Assembly (NCBI GenBank): GCA_027186245.1
Contig: CP114496.1
Location: forward strand, 5,175,501-5,239,500
DNA from: Coriaria nepalensis
Lineage: Eukaryota; Streptophyta; Magnoliopsida; Cucurbitales; Coriariaceae
Length of the DNA: 64,000 nucleotides
Direction of reading: 5' to 3'
The number at the start of each line of letters is the position of its first letter. Position 1 is the stretch's first letter. The position numbers and the translations under genes were made by a program. Below are positions 1 to 11,300 of this stretch, piece by piece. The notes under the pieces are model-generated. The model was not told where the DNA came from, made no database searches, and saw only the letters and a program-made list of their open reading frames with translations.

Positions 1-800
1 GTCATTTCAGGTCAATAACATATTTCAAAGCAAATTGAACGAATTCTATTTTCGCACTACAAACACAAGTTTTGTGCATAACTTGCACATGGTCAATGCA
101 AGGAAAGTGTGCATTAGTTTAGCCTTAAAATCATTTGATTGAGTCATTTCAAGTCAATAACATATTTCAAAGCAAGTTGAACGAATTCTATTTTCGCACT
201 ACAAACACAGGTTTTGGGCATAACTTGCAAATGATCAATGCAAGGAAAGTGTGCATTAGTTTAACCTTAAAATCATTTGAATGAGTCATTTCAGGTCAAT
301 AACATATTTCATAGCATATTCAACGAATTCTATTTTCGCACTACAAACACATGTTTTGTGCATAACTTGCAAATGGTCAATGCAAGGAAAGTGTGCATTA
401 GTTTGGCCTTAAAATCATTTGATTGAGTCATTTCAAGTCAATAACATATTTCAAAGCAAGTTGAACGAATTCTATTTTCGCACTACAAACACAGGTTTTG
501 GGCATAACTTGCACATGGCCAATGCAAGGAAAGTGTGCATTAGTTTAACCTTAAAATCATTTGAATGAGTCATTTCAAGTCAATAACATATTTCAAAGCA
601 TGTTGAACGAATTCTATTTTCGCACTACAAACACAGGTTTTGGGCATAACTTGCAAATGGTCAATGCAAGGAAAGTGTGCATTAGTTTAGCCTTAAAATC
701 ATTTGAATGAGTCATTTCAAGTCAATAACATATTACAAAGCAAGTTGAACGAATTCTATTTTCGCACTACAAACACAGGTTTTGGGCATAACTTGCACAT
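1..800. repeat. Segmental duplication A, copy 1 (offset 33 units)
   Basis: This stretch reappears at about 4,686-5,484. Shared rare marks include CACATGTTTTGTG near 351 (copy near 5,035) and GTTTGGCCTT near 402 (copy near 5,088). The offset is 4,685 at the left and 4,684 further in, which is 33 units minus one base, then minus a second base lost in copy 2. Similarity ends near 800, where GTCAA is replaced by GCTAT in the other copy. The left end is cut by the window, so the duplication may extend further. Confidence 0.75.
41..182. repeat. Reference satellite unit (EcoRI to EcoRI) with variable-site map
   Basis: This unit sets the numbering, with G of GAATTC as position 1. The start of the unit (GAATTC through TTTTCGCACTACAAACAC, 1-26) and the TTAAAATCATTT stretch (85-96) are nearly invariant. 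Variation concentrates at position 28 (G, A, T or C), 35 (G or T), 48 (C or A), 52-56 (GCTAT, GCCAA, GTCAA or ATCAA), 67 (C or G), 81-83 (AAT, AAC, AGC, TGC), 97-99 (GAA, GAT, CAA), 112-113 (AG, GG, AT), 127 (T, A or G) and 130-138. Two CpG sites occur per unit, at 13-14 and across the unit joint (142/1). TTGCA (43-47) and TGCAA (57-61) form an inverted repeat around a 9-base loop. Variants are strongly linked, giving a few haplotypes rather than random mixtures. Confidence 0.9.
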
Positions 801-2170
801 GGTCAATGCAACGAAAGTTTGCATTAGTTTAACCTTAAAATCATTTGAATGAGTCATTTCAGGTCAATAACATATTTCAAAGCAAGTTGAACGAATTCTA
901 TTTTCGCACTACAAACATAGGTTTTTGGCATAACTTGCACATGGCCAATGCAAGGAAAGTGTGCATTAGTTTAACCTTAAAATCATTTGAATGAGTCATT
1001 TCAGGTCAATAACATATTTCATAGCATATTCAACGAATTCTATTTCCGCACAACAAACACAAGTTTTGCGCATAACTTGCAAATGGTCAATGCAAGGAAA
1101 CTGTGCATTAGTTTAATCTTAAAATCATTTGAATGAGTCATTTCAAGTCAATAACATATTTCATAGCATATTCAACGAATTCTATTTTCGCACTACAAAC
1201 ACAAGTTTTGTGCATAACTTGCACATGGTCAATGCAAGGAAAGTGTGCATTAGTTTAGCCTTAAAATCATTTGAATGAGTCATTTCAAGTCAATAACATA
1301 TTGCAAAGCAAGTTGAACGAATTCTATTTTCGCACTACAAACACAGGTTTTGGGCATAACTTGCACATGGCCAATGCAAGGAAACTGTGCATTAGTTTAA
1401 TCTTAAAATCATTTCAATGAGTCATTTCAAGTCAATAACATATTTCAAAGCAAGTTGAACGAATTCTATTTTCGCACTACAAACACAGGTTTTGGGCATA
1501 ACTTGCACATGGCCAATGCAAGGAAAGTGTGCATTAGTTTAACCCTAAAATCATTTGAATGAGTCATTTCAAGTCAATAACATATTTCAAAGCAAGTTGA
1601 ACGAATTCTATTTTCGCACTACAAACACAGGTTTTGGGCATAACTTGCACATGGCCAATGCAAGGAAAGTGTGCATTAGTTTAACCTTAAAATCATTTGA
1701 ATGAGTCATTTCAGGTCAATAACATATTTCAAAGCAAGTTGAACGAATTCTATTTTCGCACTACAAACACAGGATTTGGGCATAACTTGCAAATGATCAA
1801 TGCAAGGAAAGTGTGCATTAGTTTAGCCTTAAAATCATTTGAATGAGTCATTTTAAGTCAATAACATATTACAAAGCAAGTTGAACGAATTCTATTTTCG
1901 CACTACAAACACAGGTTTTGGGCATAACTTGCAAATGATCAATGCAAGGAAACTGTGCATTAGTTTAACCTTAAAATCATTTGAATGAGTCATTTCAGGC
2001 CAATAACATATTTCATAGCATATTCAACGAATTCTATTTTCGCACTACAAACAAAAGTTTTGTGCATAACTTGCAAATGGTCAATGCTTGGAAACTGTGC
2101 ATTAGTTTAATCTTAAAATCATTTGAATGAGTCATTTCAAGTCAATAACATATTTCAAAGGAAGTTGAAC

Positions 2171-2176
2171 AATTTC
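2171..2176. other. Unit lacking the EcoRI site (AATTTC)
   Basis: The site expected in phase at 2,171 reads AATTTC in place of GAATTC, preceded by GTTGAAC. The phase is unchanged, so this is substitution only. An EcoRI digest would yield a 284-bp dimer here. Confidence 0.9.
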
Positions 2177-3646
2177 TATTTTCGCACTACAAACACAAGT
2201 TTTGTGCATAACTTGCAAATGGTCAATGCAAGGAAAGTGTGCATTAGTTTAGCCTTAAAATCATTTGATTGAGTCATTTCAAGTCAATAACATATTTCAA
2301 AGGAAGTTGAACGAATTCTATTTTCGCACTACAAACACAGGATTTGGCCATAACTTGCAAATGATCAATGCAAGGAAAGTGTGCATTAGTTTAACCTTAA
2401 AATCATTTGAATGTGTCATTTCAGGTCAATAACATATTTCAAAGCAAATTGAACGAATTCTATTTTCGCACTACAAACACAAGTTTTGTGCATAACTTGG
2501 ACATGGTCAATGCAAGGAAAGTGTGCATTAGTTTAGCCTTAAAATCATTTGATTGAGTCATTTCAAGTCAATAACATATTTCAAAGCAAGTTGAACGAAT
2601 TCTATTTTCGCACTACAAACACAGGTTTTGGGCATAACTTGCAAATGGTCAATGCAAGGAAAGTGTGCATTAGTTTTGCCTTAAAATCATTTGAATGAGT
2701 CATTTCAAGTCAATAACATATTACAAAGCAAGTTGAACGAATTCTATTTTCGCACTACAAACACAGGTTTTGGGCATAACTTGCACATGGCTATTGCAAG
2801 GAAACTGTGCATTAGTTTAATCTTAAAATCATTTGAATGAGTCATTTCAAGTCAATAACATATTTCAAAGCAAGTTGAACGAATTCTATTTTCGCACTAC
2901 AAACACAGGTTTTGGGCATAACTTGCACATGGCTATTGCAAGGAAACTGTGCATTAGTTTAATCTTAAAATCATTTCAATGAGTCATTTCAAGTCAATAA
3001 CATATTTCAAAGCAAGTTGAACGAATTCTATTTTCGCACTACAAACACAGGTTTTGGGCATAACTTGCAAATGATCAATGCAAGGAAAGTGTGCATTAGT
3101 TTAACCTTAAAATCATTTGAATGAGTCATTTCAGGTCAATAACATATTTCATAGCATATTCAACGAATTCTATTTTCACACTACAAACACAGGATTTGGG
3201 CATAACTTGCAAATGATCAATGCAAGGAAAGTGTGCATTAGTTTAACCTTAAAATCATTTGAATGAGTCATTTCAGGTCAATAACATATTTCAAAGCAAG
3301 TTGAACGAATTCTATTTTCGCACTACAAACACAGGATTTGGGCATAACTTGCAAATGATCAATGCAAGGAAAGTGTTCATTAGTTTAGCCTTAAAATCAT
3401 TTGAATGAGTCATTTTAAGTCAATAACATATTACAAAGCAAGTTGAACGAATTCTATTTTCACACTACAAACACAGGATTTGGGCATAACTTGCAAATGA
3501 TCAGTGCAAGGAAAGTGTGCATTAGTTTAACCTTAAAATCATTTGAATGAGTCATTTCAGGTCAATAACATATTTCAAAGCAAGTTGAACGAATTCTATT
3601 TTCGCACTACAAACACAGGATTTGGGCATAACTTGCACATGGCTAT

Positions 3647-4363
3647 TGCAAGGAAACTGTGCATTAGTTTAATCTTAAAATCATTTCAATGAGTCATTTC
3701 AAGTCAATAACTATTTCAAAGCAAGTTGAACGAATTCTATTTTCGCACTACAAACACAGGTTTTGGGCATAACTTGCAATAGATCAATGCAAGGAAAGTG
3801 TGCGTTAGTTTAACCTTAAAATCATTTGAGTGAGTCATTTCAGGTCAATAACATATTTCATAGCATATTCAACGAATTCTATTTTCGCACTACAAACACA
3901 AGTTTTGTGCATAACTTGCAAATGGTCAATGCAAGGAAAGTGCGCATTAGTTTAGCCTTAAAATCATTTGATTGAGTCATTTCAAGTCAATAACATATTT
4001 CAAAGCAAGTTGAACGAATTCTATTTTCGCACTACAAACACAGGTTTTAGGCATAACTTGCACATGGCCAATGCAAGGAAATTGTGCATTAGTTTAACCT
4101 TAAAATCATTTGAATGAGTCATTTCAAGTCGATAACATATTTCAAAGCAAGTTGAACGAATTCTATTTTCGCACTACAAACACAGGTTTTGGGCATAACT
4201 TGCACATGGCCAATGCAAGGAAACTGTGCATTAGTTTAATCTTAAAATCATTTGAATGAGTCATTTCAAGTCAATAACATATTTCAAAGCAAGTTGAACG
4301 AATTCTATTTTCGCACTACAAACACAGGTTTTGGGCATAACTTGCAAATGATCAATGCAAGGA
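3647..4363. repeat. Segmental duplication B, copy 1 (about 5 units, carries a -1 bp unit)
   Basis: The block begins near a unit with AATAACTATTTC at about 3,706 in place of AATAACATATTTC (one base short), followed by GCAATAGATC, GTGCGCATTAG near 3,942, TTTTAGGCATAAC near 4,045 and AAGTCGATAAC near 4,127. The same ordered series recurs in part at 6,599-7,180 and fully at 7,334-8,050. The shared rare marks in the same order make common descent of the block much more likely than repeated mutation. Confidence 0.85.
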
Positions 4364-4685
4364 AAGTGTGCATTAGTTTAACCTTAAAATCATTTGAATG
4401 AGTCATTTCAGGTCAATAACATATTTCAAAGCAAGTTGAACGAATTCTTTTTCCGCACTACAAACACAGGTTTTGGGCATAACTTGCAAATGATCAATGC
4501 AAGGAAAGTGTGCATTAGTTTAACCTTAAAATCATTTGAATGAGCCATTTCAGGTCAATAACATATTTCAAAGCAAGTTGAACGAATTCTTTTTTCACAC
4601 TACAAACACTGGTTTTGGGCATAACTTGCAAATGATCAATGCAAGGAAAGTGTGCATTAGTTTAACCTTAAAATCATTTGAATGA

Positions 4686-5484
4686 GTCATTTCAGGTCAA
4701 TAACATATTTCAAAGCAAATTGAACAAATTCTATTTTCGCACTACAAACACAAGTTTTGTGCATAACTTGCACATGGTCAATGCAAGGAAAGTGTGCATT
4801 AGTTTAGCCTTAAAATCATTTGATTGAGTCATTTCAAGTCAATAACATATTTCAAAGCAAGTTGAACGAATTCTATTTTCGCACTACAACACAGGTTTTG
4901 GGCATAACTTGCAAATGATCAATGCAAGGAAAGTGTGCATTAGCTTAACCTTAAAATCATTTGAATGAGTCATTTCAGGTCAATAACATATTTCATAGCA
5001 TATTCAACGAATTCTATTTTCGCACTACAAACACATGTTTTGTGCATAACTTGCAAATGGTCAATGCAAGGAAAGTGTGCATTAGTTTGGCCTTAAAATC
5101 ATTTGATTGAGTCATTTCAAGTCAATAACATATTTCAAAGCAAGTTGAACGAATTCTATTTTCGCACTACAAACACAGGTTTTGGGCATAACTTGCACAT
5201 GGCCAATGCAAGGAAAGTGTGCATTAGTTTAACCTTAAAATCATTTGAATGAGTCATTTCAAGTCAATAACATATTTCAAAGCAAGTTGAACGAATTCTA
5301 TTTTCGCACTACAAACACAGGTTTTGGGCATAACTTGCAAATGGTCAATGCAAGGAAAGTGTGCATTAGTTTAGCCTTAAAATCATTTGAATGAGTCATT
5401 TCAAGTCAATAACATATTACAAAGCAAGTTGAACGAATTCTATTTTCGCACTACAAACACAGGTTTTGGGCATAACTTGCACAT
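4686..5484. repeat. Segmental duplication A, copy 2
   Basis: Partner of the block at 1-800. It carries two private changes that copy 1 lacks: loss of the EcoRI site at 4,726 (AAATTC) and one missing A at about 4,888 in the CACTACAAACAC motif. Both therefore arose after the duplication, or copy 1 was homogenised back. Confidence 0.75.
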
Positions 5485-6345
5485 GGCTATTGCAAGGAAA
5501 CTGTGCATTAGTTTAATCTTAAAATCATTTCAATGAGTTGTTTCAAGTCAATAACATATTTCAAAGCAGGTTGAACGAATTCTATTTTCGCACTACAAAC
5601 ACAGGTTTTGGGCATAACTTGCACATGGCCAATGCAAGTAAAGTGTGCATTAGTTTAACCTTAAAATCATTTGAATGAGTCATTTCAAGTCAATAACATA
5701 TTTCAAAGCAAGTGGAACGAATTCTATTTTCGCACTACAAACACAGGTTTTGGGCATAACTTGCAAATGGTCAATGCAAGGAAAGTGTGCATTAGTTTTG
5801 CCTTAAAATCATTTGAATGAGTCATTTCAAGTCAATAACATATTACAAAGCAAGTTGAACGAATTCTATTTTCGCACTACAAACACAGGTTTTGGGCATA
5901 ACTTGCACATGGCTATTGCAAGGAAACTGTGCATTAGTTTAATCTTAAAATCATTTCAATGAGTCGTTTCAGGTCAATAACATATTTCAAAGCAAGTTGA
6001 ACGAATTCTATTTTCGCACTACAAACACAGGTTTTGGGCATAACTTGCACATGGCCAATGCAAGGAAAGTGTGCATTAGTTTAACCTTAAAATCATTTGA
6101 ATGAGTCATTTCAGGTCAATAACATATTTCAAAGCAAGTTCAAAGAATTCTATTTTCGCACTACAAACACAGGTTTTGGGCATAACTTGCAAATGGTCAA
6201 TGCAAGGAAAGTGTGCATTAGTTAGGCTTAAAATCATTTGAATGAGTCATTTCAAGTCAATAACATATCACAAAGCAAGTTGAACGAATTCTATTTTCGC
6301 ACTACAAACACAGGTTTTGGGCATAACTTGCACATGGCTATTGCA
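5390..6345. repeat. Amplified marker block C, copy 1
   Basis: About seven units with a recognisable order of rare variants: GAGTTGTTTCAAG (5,535), GCAAGTAAAG (about 5,635), AAGTGGAACG (5,710) and GAGTCGTTTCAGG (about 5,961). The same order recurs starting near 14,881, 17,295, 21,555 and 25,389. This copy is the most diverged, with extra differences and a one-base loss at 6,222, so it is probably the oldest or the least recently homogenised. Confidence 0.8.
6222..6230. other. Unit with one base missing (GTTAGGCTTA)
   Basis: The GTTTAGCCTTAAAATC stretch reads GTTAGGCTTAAAATC here, one base shorter plus a substitution. I found it only once, so it is a private event. Confidence 0.85.
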
Positions 6346-6595
6346 AGGAAACTGTGCATTAGTTTAATCTTAAAATCATTTCAATGAGTCATTTCAAGTC
6401 AATAACTATTTCAAAGCAAGTTGAACGAATTCTATTTTCGCACTACAAACACAGGTTTTGGGCATAACTTGCAATAGATCAATGCAAGGAAAGTGTGCAT
6501 TAGTTTAACCTTAAAATCATTTGAGTGAGTCATTTCAGGTCAATAACATATTTCATAGCATATTCGACGAATTCTATTTTCGCACTACAAACACA
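6316..6595. repeat. Duplication B, short partial copy
   Basis: About two units that share the -1 bp AATAACTATTTC mark (at 6,406) and the GCAATAGATC mark with 3,621-3,900. The offset of 2,695 is 19 units minus three bases, as expected from the other -1 units lying between. One private change gives CATATTCGACG near 6,561. A second copy of the same two-unit piece starts immediately downstream, so this is a local tandem doubling. Confidence 0.75.
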
Positions 6596-6598
6596 GGT

Positions 6599-7180
6599 TT
6601 TGGGCATAACTTGCACATGGCTATTGCAAGGAAACTGTGCATTAGTTTAATCTTAAAATCATTTCAATGAGTCATTTCAAGTCAATAACTATTTCAAAGC
6701 AAGTTGAACGAATTCTATTTTCGCACTACAAACACAGGTTTTGGGCATAACTTGCAATAGATCAATGCAAGGAAAGTGTGCATTAGTTTAACCTTAAAAT
6801 CATTTGAGTGAGTCATTTCAGGTCAATAACATATTTCATAGCATATTCAACGAATTCTATTTTCGCACTACAAACACAAGTTTTGTGCATAACTTGCAAA
6901 TGGTCAATGCAAGGAAAGTGCGCATTAGTTTAGCCTTAAAATCATTTGATTGAGTCATTTCAAGTCAATAACATATTTCAAAGCAAGTTGAACGAATTCT
7001 ATTTTCGCACTACAAACACAGGTTTTAGGCATAACTTGCACATGGCCAATGCAAGGAAATTGTGCATTAGTTTAACCTTAAAATCATTTGAATGAGTCAT
7101 TTCAAGTCGATAACATATTTCAAAGCAAGTTGAACGAATTCTATTTTCGCACTACAAACACAGGTTTTGGGCATAACTTG
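6599..7180. repeat. Duplication B, copy 2
   Basis: It matches about 3,621-4,202 with offset 2,978 (21 units minus four bases) and keeps the AATAACTATTTC (6,689), GTGCGCATTAG, TTTTAGGCATAAC and AAGTCGATAAC marks. Similarity breaks at about 7,180, where this copy has GCAAATGATC and the source has GCACATGGCC. Confidence 0.8.
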
Positions 7181-7333
7181 CAAATGATCAATGCAAGGAA
7201 AGTGTGCATTAGTTTAACCTTAAAATCATTTGAATGAGTCATTTCAGGCCAATAACATATTTCATAGCATATTCAACGAATTCTATTTTCGCACTACAAA
7301 CAAAAGTTTTGTGCATAACTTGCAAATGGTCAA

Positions 7334-8050
7334 TGCAAGGAAACTGTGCATTAGTTTAATCTTAAAATCATTTCAATGAGTCATTTCAAGTCAATAACTA
7401 TTTCAAAGCAAGTTGAACGAATTCTATTTTCGCACTACAAACACAGGTTTTGGGCATAACTTGCAATAGATCAATGCAAGCAAAGTGTGCATTAGTTTAA
7501 CCTTAAAATCATTTGAGTGAGTCATTTCAGGTCAATAACATATTTCATAGCATATTCAACGAATTCTATTTTCGCACTACAAACACAAGTTTTGTGCATA
7601 ACTTGCAAATGGTCAATGCAAGGAAAGTGCGCATTAGTTTAGCCTTAAAATCATTTGATTGAGTCATTTCAAGTCAATAACATATTTCAAAGCAAGTTGA
7701 ACGAATTCTATTTTCGCACTACAAACACAGGTTTTAGGCATAACTTGCACATGGCCAATGCAAGGAAATTGTGCATTAGTTTAACCTTAAAATCATTTGA
7801 ATGAGTCATTTCAAGTCGATAACATATTTCAAGGCAAGTTGAACGAATTCTATTTTCGCACTACAAACACAGGTTTTGGGCATAACTTGCACATGGCCAA
7901 TGCAAGGAAACTGTGCATTAGTTTAATCTTAAAATCATTTGAATGAATCATTTCAAGTCAATAACATATTTCAAAGCAAGTTGAACGAATTCTATTTTCG
8001 CACTACAAACACAGGTTTTGGGCATAACTTGCAAATGATCAATGCAAGGA
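7334..8050. repeat. Duplication B, copy 3
   Basis: It matches 3,647-4,363 with offset 3,687 (26 units minus five bases) and has the same order of marks, including the -1 bp unit at 7,398. Private changes seen are TTTCAAGGCAAG near 7,828 and GAATGAATCATT near 7,945. It diverges at about 8,051 (AAACTG here, AAAGTG in the source). Confidence 0.8.
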
Positions 8051-8270
8051 AACTGTGCATTAGTTTAATCTTAAAATCATTTCAATGAGTCATTTCAAGT
8101 CAATAACATATTTCAAAGCAAGTTGAACGAATTCTATTTTCGCATTACAAACACATGTTTTGGGCATAACTTGCAAATGATCAATGCAAGGAAAGTGTGC
8201 ATTAGTTTAACCTTAAAATCATTTGAATGAGTCATTTCAGGTCAATAACATATTTCATAGCATATTCAAC

Positions 8271-8393
8271 GAATTCTATTTTCTCACTACAAACACAAGT
8301 TTTGGGCATAACTTGCACATGGCCCATGCAAGGAAACTGTGCATTAGTTTAATCTTAAAATCATTTGAATGAGTCATTTCAAAGCGGGTGAAC
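8271..8393. repeat. Shortened 123-bp unit with a 19-bp loss
   Basis: The two EcoRI sites at 8,271 and 8,394 are 123 bases apart, not 142. The missing bases lie at about 8,380: GAGTCATTTCAAAGC joins directly where other units have an 18-base interval between two ATTTCAA direct repeats. This accounts for 18 bases, and one further base is lost in GCGGGTGAAC (normally GCAAGTTGAAC). The signature fits slippage or microhomology-mediated deletion between the ATTTCAA pair. This is the largest indel in the window and I found no second copy. Confidence 0.93.
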
Positions 8394-11300
8394 GAATTCT
8401 ATTTTTGCACTACAAACACAGGTTTTGGGCATAACTTGCAAATGATCAATGCAAGGAAAGTGTGCATTAGTTTAACCTTAAAATCATTTGAATGAGTCAT
8501 TTCAGGTCAATAACATATTTCAAAGCAAGTTGAACGAATTCTTTTTTCGCACTACAAACACAGGTTTTGGGCATAACTTGCAAATGATCAATGCAAGGAA
8601 AGTGTGCATTAGTTTAACCTTAAAATCATTTGAATGAGTCATTTCAGGCCAATAACATATTTCATAGCATATTCAACGAATTCTATTTTCGCACTACAAA
8701 CAAAAGTTTTGTGCATAACTTGCAAATGGTCAATGCAAGGAAAGTGTGCATTAGTTTAGCCTTAAAATCATTTGATTGAGTCATTTCAAGTCAATAACAT
8801 ATTTCAAAGCAAATTGAACGAATTCTATTTTCGCACTACAAACACAAGTTTTGTGCATAACTTGCACATGGTCAATGCAAGGAAAGTGTGCATTAGTTTA
8901 GCCTTAAAATCATTTGATTGAGTCATTTCAAGTCAATAACATATTTCAAAGGAAGTTGAACGAATTCTATTTTCGCACTACAAACACCAGTTTTGTGCAT
9001 AACTTGCAAATGGTCAATGCAAGGAAAGTGTGCATTAGTTTAGCCTTAAAATCATTTGAATGAGTCATTTCAAGTCAATAATATATTGCAAAGCAGGTTG
9101 AACGAATTCTATTTTCGCACTACAAACACAGGTTTTGGGCATAAGTTGCACATGGCTATTGCAAGGAAACTGTGCATTAGTTTAATCTTAAAATCATTTG
9201 AATGAGTCATTTCAAGTGAATAACATATTTCAAAGCAAGTTGAACGAATTCTATTTTCGCACTACAAACACAGGTTTTGGGCATAACTTGCACATGGCTA
9301 TTGCAAGGAAAATGTGGACTAGTTTAATCGTAAAGTCATTTCAATGAGTCATTTCAAGTCAATAACATATTTCAAAGCAAGTTGAACGAATTCCATTTTC
9401 GCATTACAAACACAGGTTTTGGGCATAACTTGCAAATGATCAATGCAAGGAAAGTGTGCATTAGTTTAACCTTAAAATCATTTGAATGAGTCATTTCAGG
9501 TCAATAACATATTTCATAGCATATTCAACGAATTCTATTTTCTCACTACAAACACAAGTTTTGGGCATAACTTGCACATGGCCAATGCAAGGAAACTGTG
9601 CATTAGTTTAATCTTAAAATCATTTGAATGAGTCATTTCAAGTCAATAACATATTTCAAAGCAAGTTGAACGAATTCTATTTTCGCACTACAAACACAGG
9701 TTTTGGGCATAACTTCCACATGGCTATGGCAAGGAAACTGTGCATTAGTTTAATCTTAAAATCATTTCAATGAGTCATTTCAAGTCAATAACATATTTCA
9801 AAGCAAGTTGAACGAATTCTATTTTCGCATTACAAACACATGTTTTGGGCATAACTTGCAAATGATCAATGCAAGGAAAGTGTGCGTTAGTTTAACCTTA
9901 AAATCACTTGAATGAGTCATTTCAGGTCAATAACATATTTCATAGCATATTCAACGAATTCTATTTTCTCACTACAAACACAAGTTTTGGGCATAACTTG
10001 CACATGGCCAATGCAAGGAAACTGTGCATTAGTTTAATCTTAAAATCATTTGAATGAGTCATTTCAAGTCAATAACATATTTCAAAGCAAGTTGAACGAA
10101 TTCTATTTTCGCACTACAAACACAAGTTTTGTGCATAACTTGCAAATGGTCAATGCAAGGAAAGTGTGCATTAGTTTAGCCTTAAAATCATTTGAATGAG
10201 TCATTTCAAGTCAATAACATATTACAAATCAAGTTGAACGAATTCTATTTTCGCACTACAAACACAGGTTTTGGGCATAACTTGCACATGGCTATTGCAA
10301 GGAAACTGTGCATTAGTTTAATCTTAAAATCATTTGAATGAGTCATTTCAGGTGAATAACATATTTCAAAGCAAGTTGAACGAATTCTATTTTCGCACTA
10401 CAAACACAGGTTTTGGGCATAACTTGCAAATGGTCAATGCAAGGAAAGTGTGCATTAGTTTAGCCTTAAAATCATTTGAATGAGTCATTTCAAGTCAATA
10501 ACATATTTCAAAGCAAGTTGAACGAATTCTATTTTCGCACTACAAACACAGGTTTTGGGCATAACTTGAACATGGCTATGGCAAGGAAACTGTGCATTAG
10601 TTTAATCTTAAAATCATTTCAATGAGTCATTTCAAGTCAATAACATATTTCAAAGCAAGTTGAACGAATTCTATTTTCGCATTACAAACACATGTTTTGG
10701 GCATAACTTGCAAATGATCAATGCAAGGAAAGTGTGCATTAGTTTAACCTTAAAATCATTTGAATGAGTCATTTCAGGTCAATAACATATTTCATAGCAT
10801 ATTCAACGAATTCTATTTTCGCACAACAAACACAAGTTTTGGGCATAACTTGCACATGGCCAATGCAAGGAAACTGTGCATTAGTTTAGCCTTAAAATCA
10901 TTTGAATGAGTCATTTCAAGTCAATAACATATTACAAAGCAAGTTGAACGAATTCTATTTTCGCACTACAAACACAGGTTTTGGGCATAACTTGCACATG
11001 GCTATTGCAAGGAAACTGTGCATTAGTTTAATCTTAAAATCATTTGAATGAGTCATTTCAGGTCAATAACATATTTCAAAGCAAGTTGAACGAATTCTAT
11101 TTTCGCACTACAAACACAGTATTTCGGCATAACTTGCAAATGATCAATGCAAGGAAAGTGTGCATTAGTTTAACCTTAAAATCATTTGAATGAGTCATTT
11201 CAGGTCAATAACATATTTCATAGCATATTCAACGAATTCTATTTTCTCACTACAAACACAAGTTTTGGGCATAACTTGCACATGGCCAATGCAAGGAAAC

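Noticed and set aside
6221..6231. Insect telomere repeat TTAGG
   Set aside because: A single TTAGG inside a unit with a one-base loss; no tandem TTAGG run exists.
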